Positions 1 through 8,159 of a DNA stretch of 31,561 nucleotides are shown one piece after another. The position numbers and the translations under genes are program-made. The notes below the pieces were generated by a model, which ran no database searches, was not told the DNA's origin, and saw only the letters and a list, made by a program, of their open reading frames with translations. Origin of the DNA: a virus. Location: the IMG/VR virus record IMGVR_UViG_3300025645_000284, positions 1-31,561 of that record, one strand, 5' to 3'. Every line of letters starts with the position of its first letter. Positions within the stretch are counted from its first letter, which is position 1.

Positions 1-585
1 GAATACAGCGGAGCGGTTCGGGATGCGTTTATAGCACAAGGCCATGATGCCATGTCATGTGACCTGCTACCGACTGATGTGCCGGGGCCGCATCATCAAG
101 GTGATGTTATTGAATACTTGAATGAGTTTGATGACGGGCACTTCGATCTAATCATTGCACATCCTGAATGCACCAAGCTGTGTGTTTCTGGCAACAGCAC
201 CTACGGCGAAGGAAAGCAGAAGTATGACCAGCGATTGGCATCTGTTGAATGGACAATGGCCTTCTGGGAGTTGGCAAAGCGAAAGGCTCACTCAGTCTGT
301 TTTGAAAACCCTGTTGGTGTATTGCACCGGCTTGGTAGAATGCCAAAAGCCAGCTACGTTCAGCCTTGGCAGTTTGGGCATACTGAACAGAAGAAAACAG
401 GGCTACACCTGCACAACCTTGAGCCGCTTGTGGAGACAGATAATGTATATGAGGCAATGATGCTGCTACCAATCAACGAGCGTCAGCGCCTCCACTATCT
501 GCCGCCTTCACCGGATCGCTGGAAAATTAGATCTACTACATTCACGGGAATAGCGGCAGCAATGGCGCAGCAATGGAGCAAATAA
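1..585 (+). CDS. DNA methyltransferase-like protein, 5'-truncated
   Basis: The frame is open from base 1, so the true start lies to the left; the Met at 52 is probably internal. The residues upstream of it (EYSGAVRDAFIAQGHDA) match the N-terminal motif of a phage protein family often annotated as cytosine methyltransferase-like. Further family hallmarks are IAHPECTKLCVSGN, the ENPVGV stretch and a PWQFGH motif. In C5-methyltransferases the catalytic loop is PPC; here the corresponding segment reads HPEC, so a proline is replaced by glutamate. Catalytic activity is unproven for this family. The role could be DNA modification against host restriction, but this is inference. The stop at 583-585 is followed at once by the next small gene. 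Confidence 0.6.
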   Translation, partial: EYSGAVRDAFIAQGHDAMSCDLLPTDVPGPHHQGDVIEYLNEFDDGHFDLIIAHPECTKLCVSGNSTYGEGKQKYDQRLASVEWTMAFWELAKRKAHSVCFENPVGVLHRLGRMPKASYVQPWQFGHTEQKKTGLHLHNLEPLVETDNVYEAMMLLPINERQRLHYLPPSPDRWKIRSTTFTGIAAAMAQQWSK

Positions 586-587
586 CT

Positions 588-788
588 ATGAACTTACCTG
601 AATTTGATTATAATGACTTCGATGAAGTTGACTTACCTGAGATGTTCGAGTACAATGATGACCAAGAAGTTGATGAGGAGTTCGTAGATAACGATCAAGA
701 AGATTGGGACTATGACTACTTCTTGGAAGCTGATGGCACCATCCGTGAGATAGACTTTCGTGAGATAACACTGGAGAAATCAAAATGA
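588..788 (+). CDS. small acidic hypothetical protein
   Basis: The product is 66 residues and extremely acidic, rich in Asp, Glu, Tyr and Phe, with no recognisable domain. An in-frame ATG at 573 exists, but it overlaps the previous gene. The ATG at 588 is preceded by GGAG at 575-578 with 9-base spacing, so it is preferred. The gene ends in an ATGA overlap with the next gene, showing translational coupling in the replication operon. The strong negative charge would suit a DNA mimic or a protein inhibitor, but nothing in the sequence shows this. Function unknown. Confidence 0.6.
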   Translation: MNLPEFDYNDFDEVDLPEMFEYNDDQEVDEEFVDNDQEDWDYDYFLEADGTIREIDFREITLEKSK

Positions 789-1063
789 CTAACTTGCAAG
801 TTAACCTATTCAATTGCGGCCTTGAGGAAGTATTACACTTCGCTAAGGATAACAACCATCGCATAGAGACATCAGCATTCTTCGCTGCGCTATGCCAACG
901 GCATGAGGATGTACACTTCTTTCTCTCTGTACGAGACCATGAGGTGCGGCTGTGCTTAAGCTGGACCAAGCTTGAAGGCTACGGTATACCATTGAAACGA
1001 GCAGGAGCATTCCTAGATGAGCTGGAAGAATTTAGAATTCGAGATCAAGAACCTATCGCTTGA
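785..1063 (+). CDS. hypothetical protein upstream of primase
   Basis: The product is 92 residues, soluble, with no motif I recognise. Its ATG overlaps the stop of the acidic gene before it (ATGA), and its 3' end overlaps the primase start by 47 bases in another frame. The tight overlap on both sides supports real translation. Its place just before primase suggests a replication or host-takeover role, but this is only positional. Function unknown. Confidence 0.6.
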   Translation: MTNLQVNLFNCGLEEVLHFAKDNNHRIETSAFFAALCQRHEDVHFFLSVRDHEVRLCLSWTKLEGYGIPLKRAGAFLDELEEFRIRDQEPIA

Positions 1064-1790
1064 CTTAGATGAGGGTGCGTCTGCAAGGGCGGTGTGCCCT
1101 AAATGCGGTAACCGCGAAAAGACGCTCTCCATTACGGTTAAGGATGGCACTGTCTTGTTTCAATGCTTCCGTATGAGATGTGGGCTATCTGGTGCTCTGC
1201 ACAAGACATCAGGTGGTCTGGCTCCAGCAAACTTTAAGAAAGTTATTAAAGAAATACCACCACTAGAACTAACCAATCTACCCGAGGAATACTACTATGC
1301 GCTACCAGTTAAGACGCTCTCAGTTGCTCCCAAGTGGGACACGAAACACCAGTTGGTATGCTACCCAGTCCTATCCTTCTACGGTCAGCGTCTCGGGTAT
1401 GTTAGCCGACACTACAAAGAACTCAATTCCTGGTGGAGTGGTCCTAAAGCCAAGAACGTAGTTGAGATTACATCTACGCCTTGGGGTCACTTCCCTGCTA
1501 ATCAAAGCATAACGAACACCTTGTACATTGTAGAGGATATCCCTAGCTCTGAGGCAATGGCACCGTATGTGCCGGTATGTGCACTAGCTGGCACTAACAT
1601 CACTGATGGCTTACTAAGCTTCTTTGTGGACATAGGCATTAAGCATCTCCGCATCTGCCTAGACAATGACGCTATAGCTAAGGCAATTAAACTTAAACGA
1701 CAATTGTCGTTGACATTCGATACGATTGAGGTTATATTTGTCGACCGCGATCCAAAAGACATGAACCATGAGGAGTTACAGAGCTTATGA
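1017..1790 (+). CDS. DNA primase (zinc-finger + TOPRIM, T7 gp4 N-half type)
   Basis: This enzyme makes RNA primers for lagging-strand synthesis. A four-cysteine zinc ribbon is visible at C27, C30, C50 and C55, as in the N-terminal half of T7 gp4. The TOPRIM core follows, with YIVEDIPSS (acidic residue for metal), LDNDA and a DPKDMN segment near the C-terminus. At 257 residues it is a stand-alone primase; in T7 primase and helicase are one chain. AGGAG at 1003-1007 sits 9 bases before the chosen ATG, and the gene overlaps its upstream neighbour. The helicase lies one small gene downstream, so the two probably act together at the fork as separate subunits. Confidence 0.88.
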   Translation: MSWKNLEFEIKNLSLDLDEGASARAVCPKCGNREKTLSITVKDGTVLFQCFRMRCGLSGALHKTSGGLAPANFKKVIKEIPPLELTNLPEEYYYALPVKTLSVAPKWDTKHQLVCYPVLSFYGQRLGYVSRHYKELNSWWSGPKAKNVVEITSTPWGHFPANQSITNTLYIVEDIPSSEAMAPYVPVCALAGTNITDGLLSFFVDIGIKHLRICLDNDAIAKAIKLKRQLSLTFDTIEVIFVDRDPKDMNHEELQSL

Positions 1791-2005
1791 ATCTTAACGA
1801 AAGAGAATTATTTACGACTATACTATCAGAGCATGGCATGCTGGATGAGCTTTACGACACAATGGGTAAGGCACGAGTCAGTCGCTACCTAGAGCTTATT
1901 ACACCTGAATACGCATTACAGCATGGCTTTGTTTGGGATGACACACCCAGCGGACACCATAGTTGGTCTGTGATGAATGATACTTGGAAGGGGATGTTAC
2001 GATGA
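1787..2005 (+). CDS. hypothetical protein between primase and helicase
   Basis: The product is 72 residues with no motif I recognise; it is hydrophilic and has several aromatic residues in its second half. It starts inside the primase stop (ATGA, 1787-1790) and ends inside the helicase start (ATGA, 2002-2005), so translation of primase, this protein and helicase is coupled. Its position exactly where T7 gp4 has its primase-helicase linker suggests a bridging or accessory role, which is inference from context alone. Confidence 0.65.
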   Translation: MNLNERELFTTILSEHGMLDELYDTMGKARVSRYLELITPEYALQHGFVWDDTPSGHHSWSVMNDTWKGMLR

Positions 2006-3213
2006 GCGAACGCCGCATACTAGCTGCACTGATACACGATCGCAGCGTCTACGACACCCTAGAGCCTGTGATGGACATCGATGATGACTTCACTGATCAA
2101 GGCAAGATCATTGCTACAGCTGTTAAGGAGTACTACGACAATGATGAGAATGCTGATTGTGTAGACAAGAGCTTCCTTATTGACCACATCCGCTCAGAGA
2201 TGCCTAAACACTACCAACTCTTTGAGGGAATCATATCTGGTCTCGAAGAGGTATCTATACCTAATGCTCTGTCTGAGTTTAGGAAGTTAAAGCAAGAAGC
2301 TACAGCCCAGCACTTAGCTGAGGCATTGATGTCTAAGGACGAAAGCCGCATAGCTGCCTACATGGAGAAGTTCACCTTCTACCGTGATATGACAGATGCT
2401 GATGCAGCAGGGTCCATCTTCATCAACCATGACCTAGACGACATCCTTACAGTCTTCTCTAAGGAGAATCTGATTAAGGTCTACCCTAACGTGCTAAATG
2501 ACAAGCTAGGTGGTGGCATTACTCGCGGTACTCAGATGGCTATCTACGCTCCGACTGAGGTTGGTAAGTCTCTGCTCTCCATTAACATTGCTAGTGGCTT
2601 CCTGCACCAAGGCCTTAAGGTTATGTACTGTGGTAATGAAGACCCAGCCTACAGTATGATCGCTCGCTTCTACTCTCGGCTCACTGGTATGAATCGTGAG
2701 GAGTTAGCACTCAATCGCCCTGAGGCACGGCGACGTGCTGAGGCTAATGGCTTTCAGAACCTCATCTTCTTTGAGATGGCACCTGGATCTATCTTTGACA
2801 TTAAGCGTATGCTTGACCGCTACGAACCCGATGTCATTATCGTTGACCAGATGGCTAACATGGAGACTAAGGCCAACTTCACCAAGGTAGAGAAGAATGA
2901 GTACCTAGCTATTAAGCTGCGGTCCTTGGCTAAGAAGTACGACCTAGTGAGCATCATCGTGCACCAAGCAAGTGACAGTGCCTACGGTAAGCTCAGCATT
3001 GAGAAGAACGACATGTACTACTCAAACGTAGGTGTTCAGGGTCAGATGGATGTTATGATTGGTATCGGCATGGATGAGTCATTCGATCAGCAAGATAAGC
3101 GGATGCTATGCTTAACCAAGAATAAGATTAGCTCCAACCACAGTCACATACCCGTTAACTTCAACGCTCAGCTGTCGAAGGTGACTGGGCTTAGCGAGGA
3201 AGCGGATGAATGA
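2002..3213 (+). CDS. replicative DNA helicase (DnaB/T7 gp4 C-half type)
   Basis: This is a hexameric 5'-3' helicase of the RecA-fold family that unwinds the phage fork. The N-terminal half resembles a DnaB-like helical region (ILAALIHDRSVYDTLE at the start). Walker A is APTEVGKS at residues 183-190, with an Ala in first position as in many DnaB proteins. Walker B ends in VDQ at D282, and IIVHQAS fits the sensor Gln/His motif. A TTG at 1984 could extend the frame, but the ATG at 2002 overlaps the previous stop and follows GGAAGGGG at 1986-1993, so 403 residues is the better call. The stop overlaps the polymerase start by 8 bases. Confidence 0.9.
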   Translation: MSERRILAALIHDRSVYDTLEPVMDIDDDFTDQGKIIATAVKEYYDNDENADCVDKSFLIDHIRSEMPKHYQLFEGIISGLEEVSIPNALSEFRKLKQEATAQHLAEALMSKDESRIAAYMEKFTFYRDMTDADAAGSIFINHDLDDILTVFSKENLIKVYPNVLNDKLGGGITRGTQMAIYAPTEVGKSLLSINIASGFLHQGLKVMYCGNEDPAYSMIARFYSRLTGMNREELALNRPEARRRAEANGFQNLIFFEMAPGSIFDIKRMLDRYEPDVIIVDQMANMETKANFTKVEKNEYLAIKLRSLAKKYDLVSIIVHQASDSAYGKLSIEKNDMYYSNVGVQGQMDVMIGIGMDESFDQQDKRMLCLTKNKISSNHSHIPVNFNAQLSKVTGLSEEADE

Positions 3214-5035
3214 TTTTCTAACCAAGATACCATATGACTCAGAGAATTACGTAGTCCTTGACTTTGAGACTACTAACGTCAACCACGGAAGCGCACTAAC
3301 TGAGGAGAATTCAATTGTGCTTTCAGTACTGTATGTTCATACAGCTCATAGCGAGGGTATGACTGTCCACTGGGGAAACGAATACAGCCTCAGAGATATC
3401 ATCCAGAAGATTGAAGCTGCTGATTTTCTAGTAGCTCACAATGCTAAGTTCGAGCTGCAGTGGTTAGCTAGGGCTGGTCTGGATCTGGCTAAGGTCAGGG
3501 TGTACGACACGCTACTAGGTGAGTATGTGATATATGCTGGACTATCTAATGTAGGTCTGGGCTTGGGTATCGTAGCAGATCGCTATGGTTTCTCAACTAA
3601 GGAGCCGTACATTGATCTTTGTATTAAGAAGGGAATCTGTCCATCTACGCTACCACGTAGCCTGCTTGAACGTCGATGCATCTATGATGTTAACGTGACA
3701 CACAAGATCTTCAGGAGACAGCGTGAGCGGCTAGTGGAACTAAATATACTATCAAGCTTATGGACCCGCTGCATACTAACTCCTGTGCTAGCAGCCATTG
3801 AGCCTACCGGTATGTGTCTCGACAAGGAACGAGTCACTGACATGTACACAGCAACGATCCGAGAGTTCAACACGATAGAAGAGCAGCTGTCCGAACTGAC
3901 TGGTGGTATCAACCTGAAGTCATCGGTTCAACGAGCTACCTACATCTACGACACACTCGGCATTGCAGAGCTTACTGATCGACAAAAGAAACCCATACGA
4001 ACCACTAAGGACGGACGTAAGACTGACCAATCTACACTGCTATCGCTTAAGGGTAAGAACAAAGCACAGCGTTACTTCCTAGAAGTCTATGCTCGCTACG
4101 CTTACTTGAACGCTAAGCTATCTAAGTCGCTTAATACATACAAAGAAGTGATTGACAATGACGACATCTTGCAGGCGCAGTTCAACCAGTCTCGCACGAC
4201 AACACAGCGGCTAAGTAGTAGTGGCCTGAAGTATAGCATTCAGTTCCAGAACCAAGCACGAGAGTTTAAGCCCATGTTTAAAGCTAGGCATGAGGATTGG
4301 CTCATTGGTGAGATAGACGGCGCGCAGTTAGAGTTTCGAGTAGCTGCTTTCCTAGGGCAAGATATCGTGGCAGTGCGTGACATTGAGAATGGATTCGATG
4401 TTCACAGCTACACAGCCAAGGTAATGACAGACGCTGGTCAGAAGACTGACCGTCAAGGAGCTAAGGCCCACACATTCAAACCATTATTTGGAGGCAGCAG
4501 TGGCACAAAAGCAGAGCAAAAGTATTATGAGGATTTCAAAGCTAAGTATAAAGGTATTGCAGCAGCCCAATCGCGTTGGATTGACGAAGCACTTGCTCGT
4601 CAGAAAGTCAAGACAATTACGGGACTTCAGTACCATTATCCAGGAACAAAATACCAAGGACGTGGCGGCTATGTAATCAACACAACTCAGATCTGCAACT
4701 ATCCTGTGCAGGGCTTTGCTACTGCTGACATAATCCCAATCGCGCTAACGTACATGTGGCATGCAATGAATGATGCTGGTCTACGTAGCTTTATCGTTAA
4801 CACAATTCACGACTCAGTGGTCATGGAGATCCATCCAGAGGAGGTAGATCAAGTAAGAGAAATAGGTGTTAAATGTTTTACGGAATGTGTTTACACTTAC
4901 CTAAAATTGGTTTATAATATCGACTTCAATGTTCCATTAGGCACTGGCTTCAAGGCTGGTAAGTACTGGACAGAAGGCACAGAGATCGTAGAATCGATCG
5001 CACCCCCATACAAATTAGAGGCTACAAAATTATGA
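3206..5035 (+). CDS. DNA polymerase I family (T7-type) with 3'-5' exonuclease
   Basis: This is the phage replicase of 609 residues. The exonuclease domain shows LDFET (D19, E21), AHNAKFE (about 77-83) and YDVNVT (D161). Polymerase motif A is EIDGAQLEFR with D371, motif B runs from R416 through K420 and F424 to F428-G429, and motif C is IHDS with D536. These are the residues that bind the two catalytic metals and the incoming dNTP. The position equivalent to E. coli F762/T7 Y526 is Phe424. In the exonuclease, E83 stands where Asp is usual, and Arg157 where the third motif usually has Tyr. The 5' end overlaps helicase and the 3' end overlaps the SSB gene. Confidence 0.95.
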   Translation: MNDFLTKIPYDSENYVVLDFETTNVNHGSALTEENSIVLSVLYVHTAHSEGMTVHWGNEYSLRDIIQKIEAADFLVAHNAKFELQWLARAGLDLAKVRVYDTLLGEYVIYAGLSNVGLGLGIVADRYGFSTKEPYIDLCIKKGICPSTLPRSLLERRCIYDVNVTHKIFRRQRERLVELNILSSLWTRCILTPVLAAIEPTGMCLDKERVTDMYTATIREFNTIEEQLSELTGGINLKSSVQRATYIYDTLGIAELTDRQKKPIRTTKDGRKTDQSTLLSLKGKNKAQRYFLEVYARYAYLNAKLSKSLNTYKEVIDNDDILQAQFNQSRTTTQRLSSSGLKYSIQFQNQAREFKPMFKARHEDWLIGEIDGAQLEFRVAAFLGQDIVAVRDIENGFDVHSYTAKVMTDAGQKTDRQGAKAHTFKPLFGGSSGTKAEQKYYEDFKAKYKGIAAAQSRWIDEALARQKVKTITGLQYHYPGTKYQGRGGYVINTTQICNYPVQGFATADIIPIALTYMWHAMNDAGLRSFIVNTIHDSVVMEIHPEEVDQVREIGVKCFTECVYTYLKLVYNIDFNVPLGTGFKAGKYWTEGTEIVESIAPPYKLEATKL

Positions 5036-5568
5036 TGAATACAACTACTGGTACAGTTCAGAAAATCCTTGCTAAGCCTGCTGGCAACAAGGGCGGTACG
5101 TCTTACAACTTCGTAGTACAGGTCAATGGCCAAGACACATGGTTTGGTCACGGCTTTGCTCCTACCAAGTTCAAGGAAGGCGACACAATTACTTTCAGCT
5201 GGAAAGAGAACGGTAACTTCAAGAACGTAGAGGTATCAACGGTACGTGTCGAAGCAGGCGGTGCTCCTGCCCCTCAGCAACAACAGGGTGCTCCAGCAGC
5301 TCAGTCTGGTCCAGTCCGTACTAACAGCACACAGTTAGCTATTCAATACCAAGCTAGTCGTAATGCTGCCATCCACCTGTTAGAGGTAATCGTTAATGCT
5401 GGTGCGGTCTCGCTGCCTGCTAAGAAATCTGATCAGTTCGATGCCATGTTGGCACTCATAGATGATATGACTAACACATTCCACACCAAGACAGACAAGG
5501 TTGTGGAGAATGGTGGGCTTGTACTAGAGGAGTTAGAAATTGCTGTATCTAACCGCGACTTTGAATAG
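5032..5568 (+). CDS. single-stranded DNA-binding protein (OB-fold, putative)
   Basis: The product is 178 residues. Residues 1-75 have the strand-rich pattern of an OB fold (NFVVQVNGQDTWFGHGF, then GDTITFSW). A Gln/Pro/Ala-rich linker follows at about 76-95, then a helical C-terminal half ending SNRDFE, a mildly acidic tail with terminal aromatic as in SSBs that recruit partners. It sits directly behind the polymerase, overlapping it by 4 bases, and AGAGG at 5017-5021 precedes the start by 10 bases. Binding to ssDNA at the fork is expected from fold and context; a database match was not possible. Confidence 0.7.
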   Translation: MMNTTTGTVQKILAKPAGNKGGTSYNFVVQVNGQDTWFGHGFAPTKFKEGDTITFSWKENGNFKNVEVSTVRVEAGGAPAPQQQQGAPAAQSGPVRTNSTQLAIQYQASRNAAIHLLEVIVNAGAVSLPAKKSDQFDAMLALIDDMTNTFHTKTDKVVENGGLVLEELEIAVSNRDFE

Positions 5569-5761
5569 TGAACGTTTCAGCGCTAAGCATTACGCTGTGT
5601 ATCGGGACCCTGCTCGTGATATCCTTGCTGATGAATGGCCCAATTGCTGGCTTGTAGTTTATCGCAAGACAGGTGAGATCGTTGATCAGGCTACGTCGTA
5701 CAGTTCTGCTGTTTACATAGCTATCCAGCTGGATGAGTTACACAGTCAGTTCATGGGTTAA
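5540..5761 (+). CDS. hypothetical protein (TTG start)
   Basis: The product is up to 73 residues with no known motif. No ATG is available near the 5' end. The TTG at 5540 has AGGAG at 5527-5531, 8 bases away, and overlaps the SSB gene by 29 bases. A second in-frame TTG at 5561 would give 66 residues. It is the last gene before the UUCG hairpin at 5767. Function unknown and start uncertain. Confidence 0.5.
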   Translation: MLYLTATLNSERFSAKHYAVYRDPARDILADEWPNCWLVVYRKTGEIVDQATSYSSAVYIAIQLDELHSQFMG

Positions 5762-5766
5762 TTAAT

Positions 5767-5782
5767 AGGGGCTTCGGCCCCT
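5767..5782 (+). terminator. UUCG hairpin, terminator-like or attenuator
   Basis: AGGGGC-TTCG-GCCCCT forms a 6-bp stem with a very stable C(UUCG)G tetraloop, just after the stop of the preceding gene. No U-run follows; instead TTAGGGGG comes next, and its G-run can pair with the same CCCC, giving a mutually exclusive hairpin. It may therefore act as an RNA processing or stability element or as an attenuator rather than as a simple terminator. The same 18 bases recur on the - strand at 27358-27375. Confidence 0.55.
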
Positions 5783-5793
5783 TAGGGGGTCGG

Positions 5794-6057
5794 ATGGAAT
5801 GTTTACTTACGTTTTGTTTTGTTACACAAATTTACGTCACTGGTTCAGTAGGCATGCAGGCGATGCCTTCGGTATGGGGCGTGGAAGAGGAGATGGTCAC
5901 GAACGACTATGACCTATTTATAGGTGAAGCTAGAGTAGTCATGGAATTTCTAAATGGTTCTTTCGTCGAAGTTAAGCACATATCTGGGCTGAATACGCCA
6001 GAGGCTGATGGTGGCATCAACGCTGTCATGGTTGGTGCTAAGATTCGTTTCTACTGA
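5794..6057 (+). CDS. hypothetical protein upstream of thymidylate synthase
   Basis: The frame encodes up to 87 residues. The first 20 are hydrophobic and could be a membrane or signal segment, or non-coding leader if the true start is the Met at 5857 or 5893. A G-run (5785-5789) lies just before the ATG at 5794 and could serve as ribosome binding site. It ends 14 bases before ThyA, in the same direction. The C-terminal part (about 35-87) looks like a small beta-rich domain. Function unknown. Confidence 0.5.
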   Translation: MECLLTFCFVTQIYVTGSVGMQAMPSVWGVEEEMVTNDYDLFIGEARVVMEFLNGSFVEVKHISGLNTPEADGGINAVMVGAKIRFY

Positions 6058-6071
6058 TAAGGAGAAATCAA

Positions 6072-6920
6072 ATGACTGATCAGTACGTAACGCTTTGTAA
6101 GCGCATCTTAGATGAAGGAGAGTGGGTCACCAACGAGCGGACAGGTAAACGCTGCTTGACAGTGATTAATGCTGACTTAGTCTACGACGTAGGAGGTGGG
6201 AAGTTTCCGCTAGTAACGACACGTAAGTCATTCTTTAGGCCTGCAATTGCGGAGCTTATAGGATACCTTAGAGGTTATGATAATGCCCTTCAGTTTAGAC
6301 AGATAGGCTGTCGGACTTGGGATGCCAATGCTAATTACAATCAAGCATGGTTAGCTAACCCTCACCGTACAGGTCGTGACGATATGGGTCGTGTGTATGG
6401 GGTTCAAGGAAGGAACTGGCAAGGCCCTGATGGCACGATAGATCAGCTTAGAAAGTTAGTCAATAACCTCACTAGAGGCATTGATGATCGAGGTGAGATC
6501 TTAACCTTCTACAATCCTGGTGAGTTTGATCGTGGTTGCTTGCGACCCTGTATGCATACACATACATTTTCGTTAGTAGGTGACACTCTGCACTTGACCA
6601 GCTACCAACGCTCTGCAGATGTGCCGCTCGGTCTTGTGTTCAACATGCCTCAGGTCTACACGCTGCTAGCTCTTGTAGCAAGGATCACAGGTCACAAGCC
6701 TGGCAAGGCATACCATAAGATAGTCAATGCCCATGTCTACGAAGATCAAGTAGAGCTACTTAAGCAACAAGTTAAGCGTGACTTTATGCCTATATGTACT
6801 CTGGACATCAATCCTGAGATATATACACTAGATGACATTGAGACTTGGGTTGACGTGTTCGACTTCACAGCTGCTGATTACGTTTACCATCCACCAATGT
6901 CCTATCCATTCTCAGTATAA
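6072..6920 (+). CDS. thyA: thymidylate synthase (ThyA family)
   Basis: ThyA methylates dUMP to dTMP with methylenetetrahydrofolate. The 282-residue product has the TTRKSFF/LIGYLRG segment, WDANANYN, the catalytic Cys160 after RP, QRSAD (R180, S181; phosphate binding), VFN with N191 (the Asn that selects dUMP over dCMP), NAHVYEDQ and a C-terminal PFSV tail. The residue after the catalytic Cys is Met161, where ThyA nearly always has His. A pyrimidine hydroxymethylase is the main alternative; Asn191 argues for uracil rather than cytosine as base. AAGGAG sits 8 bases before the ATG. It pairs with the reductase downstream to supply DNA precursors. Confidence 0.85.
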   Translation: MTDQYVTLCKRILDEGEWVTNERTGKRCLTVINADLVYDVGGGKFPLVTTRKSFFRPAIAELIGYLRGYDNALQFRQIGCRTWDANANYNQAWLANPHRTGRDDMGRVYGVQGRNWQGPDGTIDQLRKLVNNLTRGIDDRGEILTFYNPGEFDRGCLRPCMHTHTFSLVGDTLHLTSYQRSADVPLGLVFNMPQVYTLLALVARITGHKPGKAYHKIVNAHVYEDQVELLKQQVKRDFMPICTLDINPEIYTLDDIETWVDVFDFTAADYVYHPPMSYPFSV

Positions 6921-6929
6921 GGAGACACT

Positions 6930-7742
6930 ATGCACTTCCTACTAGATGCTGACAGCTTGATCTACAAGGCAGGTTGCTCTAACGAGAAGCGTAGCTACCT
7001 GATCTACTCAGGGCCTAACATCGTCGCTTCGTACCAATACAAGAAAGACGCTGATGAGTTCGTTGATGGAGATGAGACGCTTACCATTGAGTTCCATAAG
7101 GAGGCAGGGCCGCTAGCTAACAGCCTTAGCAACTTAGACAACAAGATGGTGTCGATCATTGAGCACCAACGCTGCTCGTCCTACCAATCGTACATAGGAG
7201 GAAAGGGAAACTTCCGCTACGACATTGATCCTAACTACAAGGGTCAACGAGATCCAATGACTCGTCCCATTCACGAGATGCAGATACGAAAACATCTGGT
7301 AGATCACTGGGATGCACAGGTCATAGACGGTATTGAAGTAGATGATCACATCAGTGTGCTACTACTGCAAGACCAAGTAAATAATGTTATTGTAAGTATT
7401 GATAAAGATCTTGACAATACATCAGGATGGCATTATAATTACGATAAGAAAAAAGCTTATTGGGTTAGCCCTGAGGAAGCTGATCTAAACTTCTACCGAC
7501 AACTACTTAGTGGTGATCCTACCGACAACATTAAGGGTGTCAAGGGAATCGGCAAGCTAACCGCACACGACATACTACCACATGCACTTACAGCTGAGCG
7601 TATGGCTTCCATCTGCTGGCGTGTGTATGAAGAGAAGGGATACGACTGGGAGTACATGGTTCAACAGGGCCGTCTACTATGGATGCTAAGAGAGTTTGAT
7701 GTTATGTGGAACCCGCCGATCACTCAGCCGGAACCAACGTAA
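6930..7742 (+). CDS. 5'-3' exonuclease (T7 gp6 / FEN type)
   Basis: This 270-residue nuclease belongs to the 5'-nuclease family, which removes RNA primers and degrades host DNA. Metal-binding acidic residues appear as LLDADS at D6 and D8, as EVDDH in the middle, and as SIDKDLDN. The helix-3-turn-helix DNA-binding segment is GDPTDNIKGVKGIG, diagnostic of the family. AAGGAG stands 7 bases before the ATG, 9 bases after ThyA ends. Bases about 7375-7450 are visibly more AT-rich than the rest of the gene, which could reflect mosaic exchange. Next gene downstream is endonuclease I, its functional partner in T7. Confidence 0.9.
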   Translation: MHFLLDADSLIYKAGCSNEKRSYLIYSGPNIVASYQYKKDADEFVDGDETLTIEFHKEAGPLANSLSNLDNKMVSIIEHQRCSSYQSYIGGKGNFRYDIDPNYKGQRDPMTRPIHEMQIRKHLVDHWDAQVIDGIEVDDHISVLLLQDQVNNVIVSIDKDLDNTSGWHYNYDKKKAYWVSPEEADLNFYRQLLSGDPTDNIKGVKGIGKLTAHDILPHALTAERMASICWRVYEEKGYDWEYMVQQGRLLWMLREFDVMWNPPITQPEPT

Positions 7743-7763
7743 TACTATCACGGTGATTCGCTT

Positions 7764-8159
7764 ATGAGAAGCAAGTTTGAAGTTGACTTGTCAAAGAAAC
7801 TAAAGAACTGTTTGTATGAGCCCTTCAAGGTAGCATACACATGGGAAGCTAACTACATACCAGACTTTGTACCTAAGGCAGACAAGAACATACTGATCGA
7901 AGCTAAGGGAAGATTCAGAACTAGGGCTGAGGCTCGTAAGTATCAAGCAGTTCAGAAATCTAATCCTGAAGTAGAAGTTGTGTTTGTGTTCATGTCTCCT
8001 AACGTACCAATGCCTGGAGCACAGCGTAGAAAGGATCGTACACGCTTATCTCACGGTGAGTGGGCTGAGTCAAATGGCTTTAGGCATTACACATTAAAGA
8101 ATCTGCCTGAAGAATGGTGTGATAAGAAATTCATTAAGAAGGAAGCTATTGATGATTGA
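7764..8159 (+). CDS. endodeoxyribonuclease I (Holliday-junction resolvase, T7 gp3 type)
   Basis: This 131-residue enzyme cuts branched DNA and helps break down the host chromosome and clear junctions before packaging. The PD-(D/E)xK site is seen as E6, PDF (D34), IEAKG (E46, K48), matching T7 E20, D55, E65 and K67 in order. The SHGEW motif near the C-terminus and the closing LPEEW also match T7 gp3. The Shine-Dalgarno is weak (GGTGA at 7752-7756). The stop overlaps the start of a 48-codon gene. Confidence 0.9.
   Translation: MRSKFEVDLSKKLKNCLYEPFKVAYTWEANYIPDFVPKADKNILIEAKGRFRTRAEARKYQAVQKSNPEVEVVFVFMSPNVPMPGAQRRKDRTRLSHGEWAESNGFRHYTLKNLPEEWCDKKFIKKEAIDD

Noticed and set aside
2545-2572. Helicase Walker A starting with Ala as a defective P-loop
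   Set aside because: Ala in the first position is normal in DnaB-family helicases; the GKS is intact.
5840-5900. Signal peptide of the 5794 gene
   Set aside because: The hydrophobic start could be non-coding leader because Met codons at 5857 and 5893 are in frame; no clear cleavage site is seen.
7375-7450. AT-rich stretch as an inserted element in the exonuclease gene
   Set aside because: The frame and family motifs run through it without interruption, so at most it is a mosaic segment.
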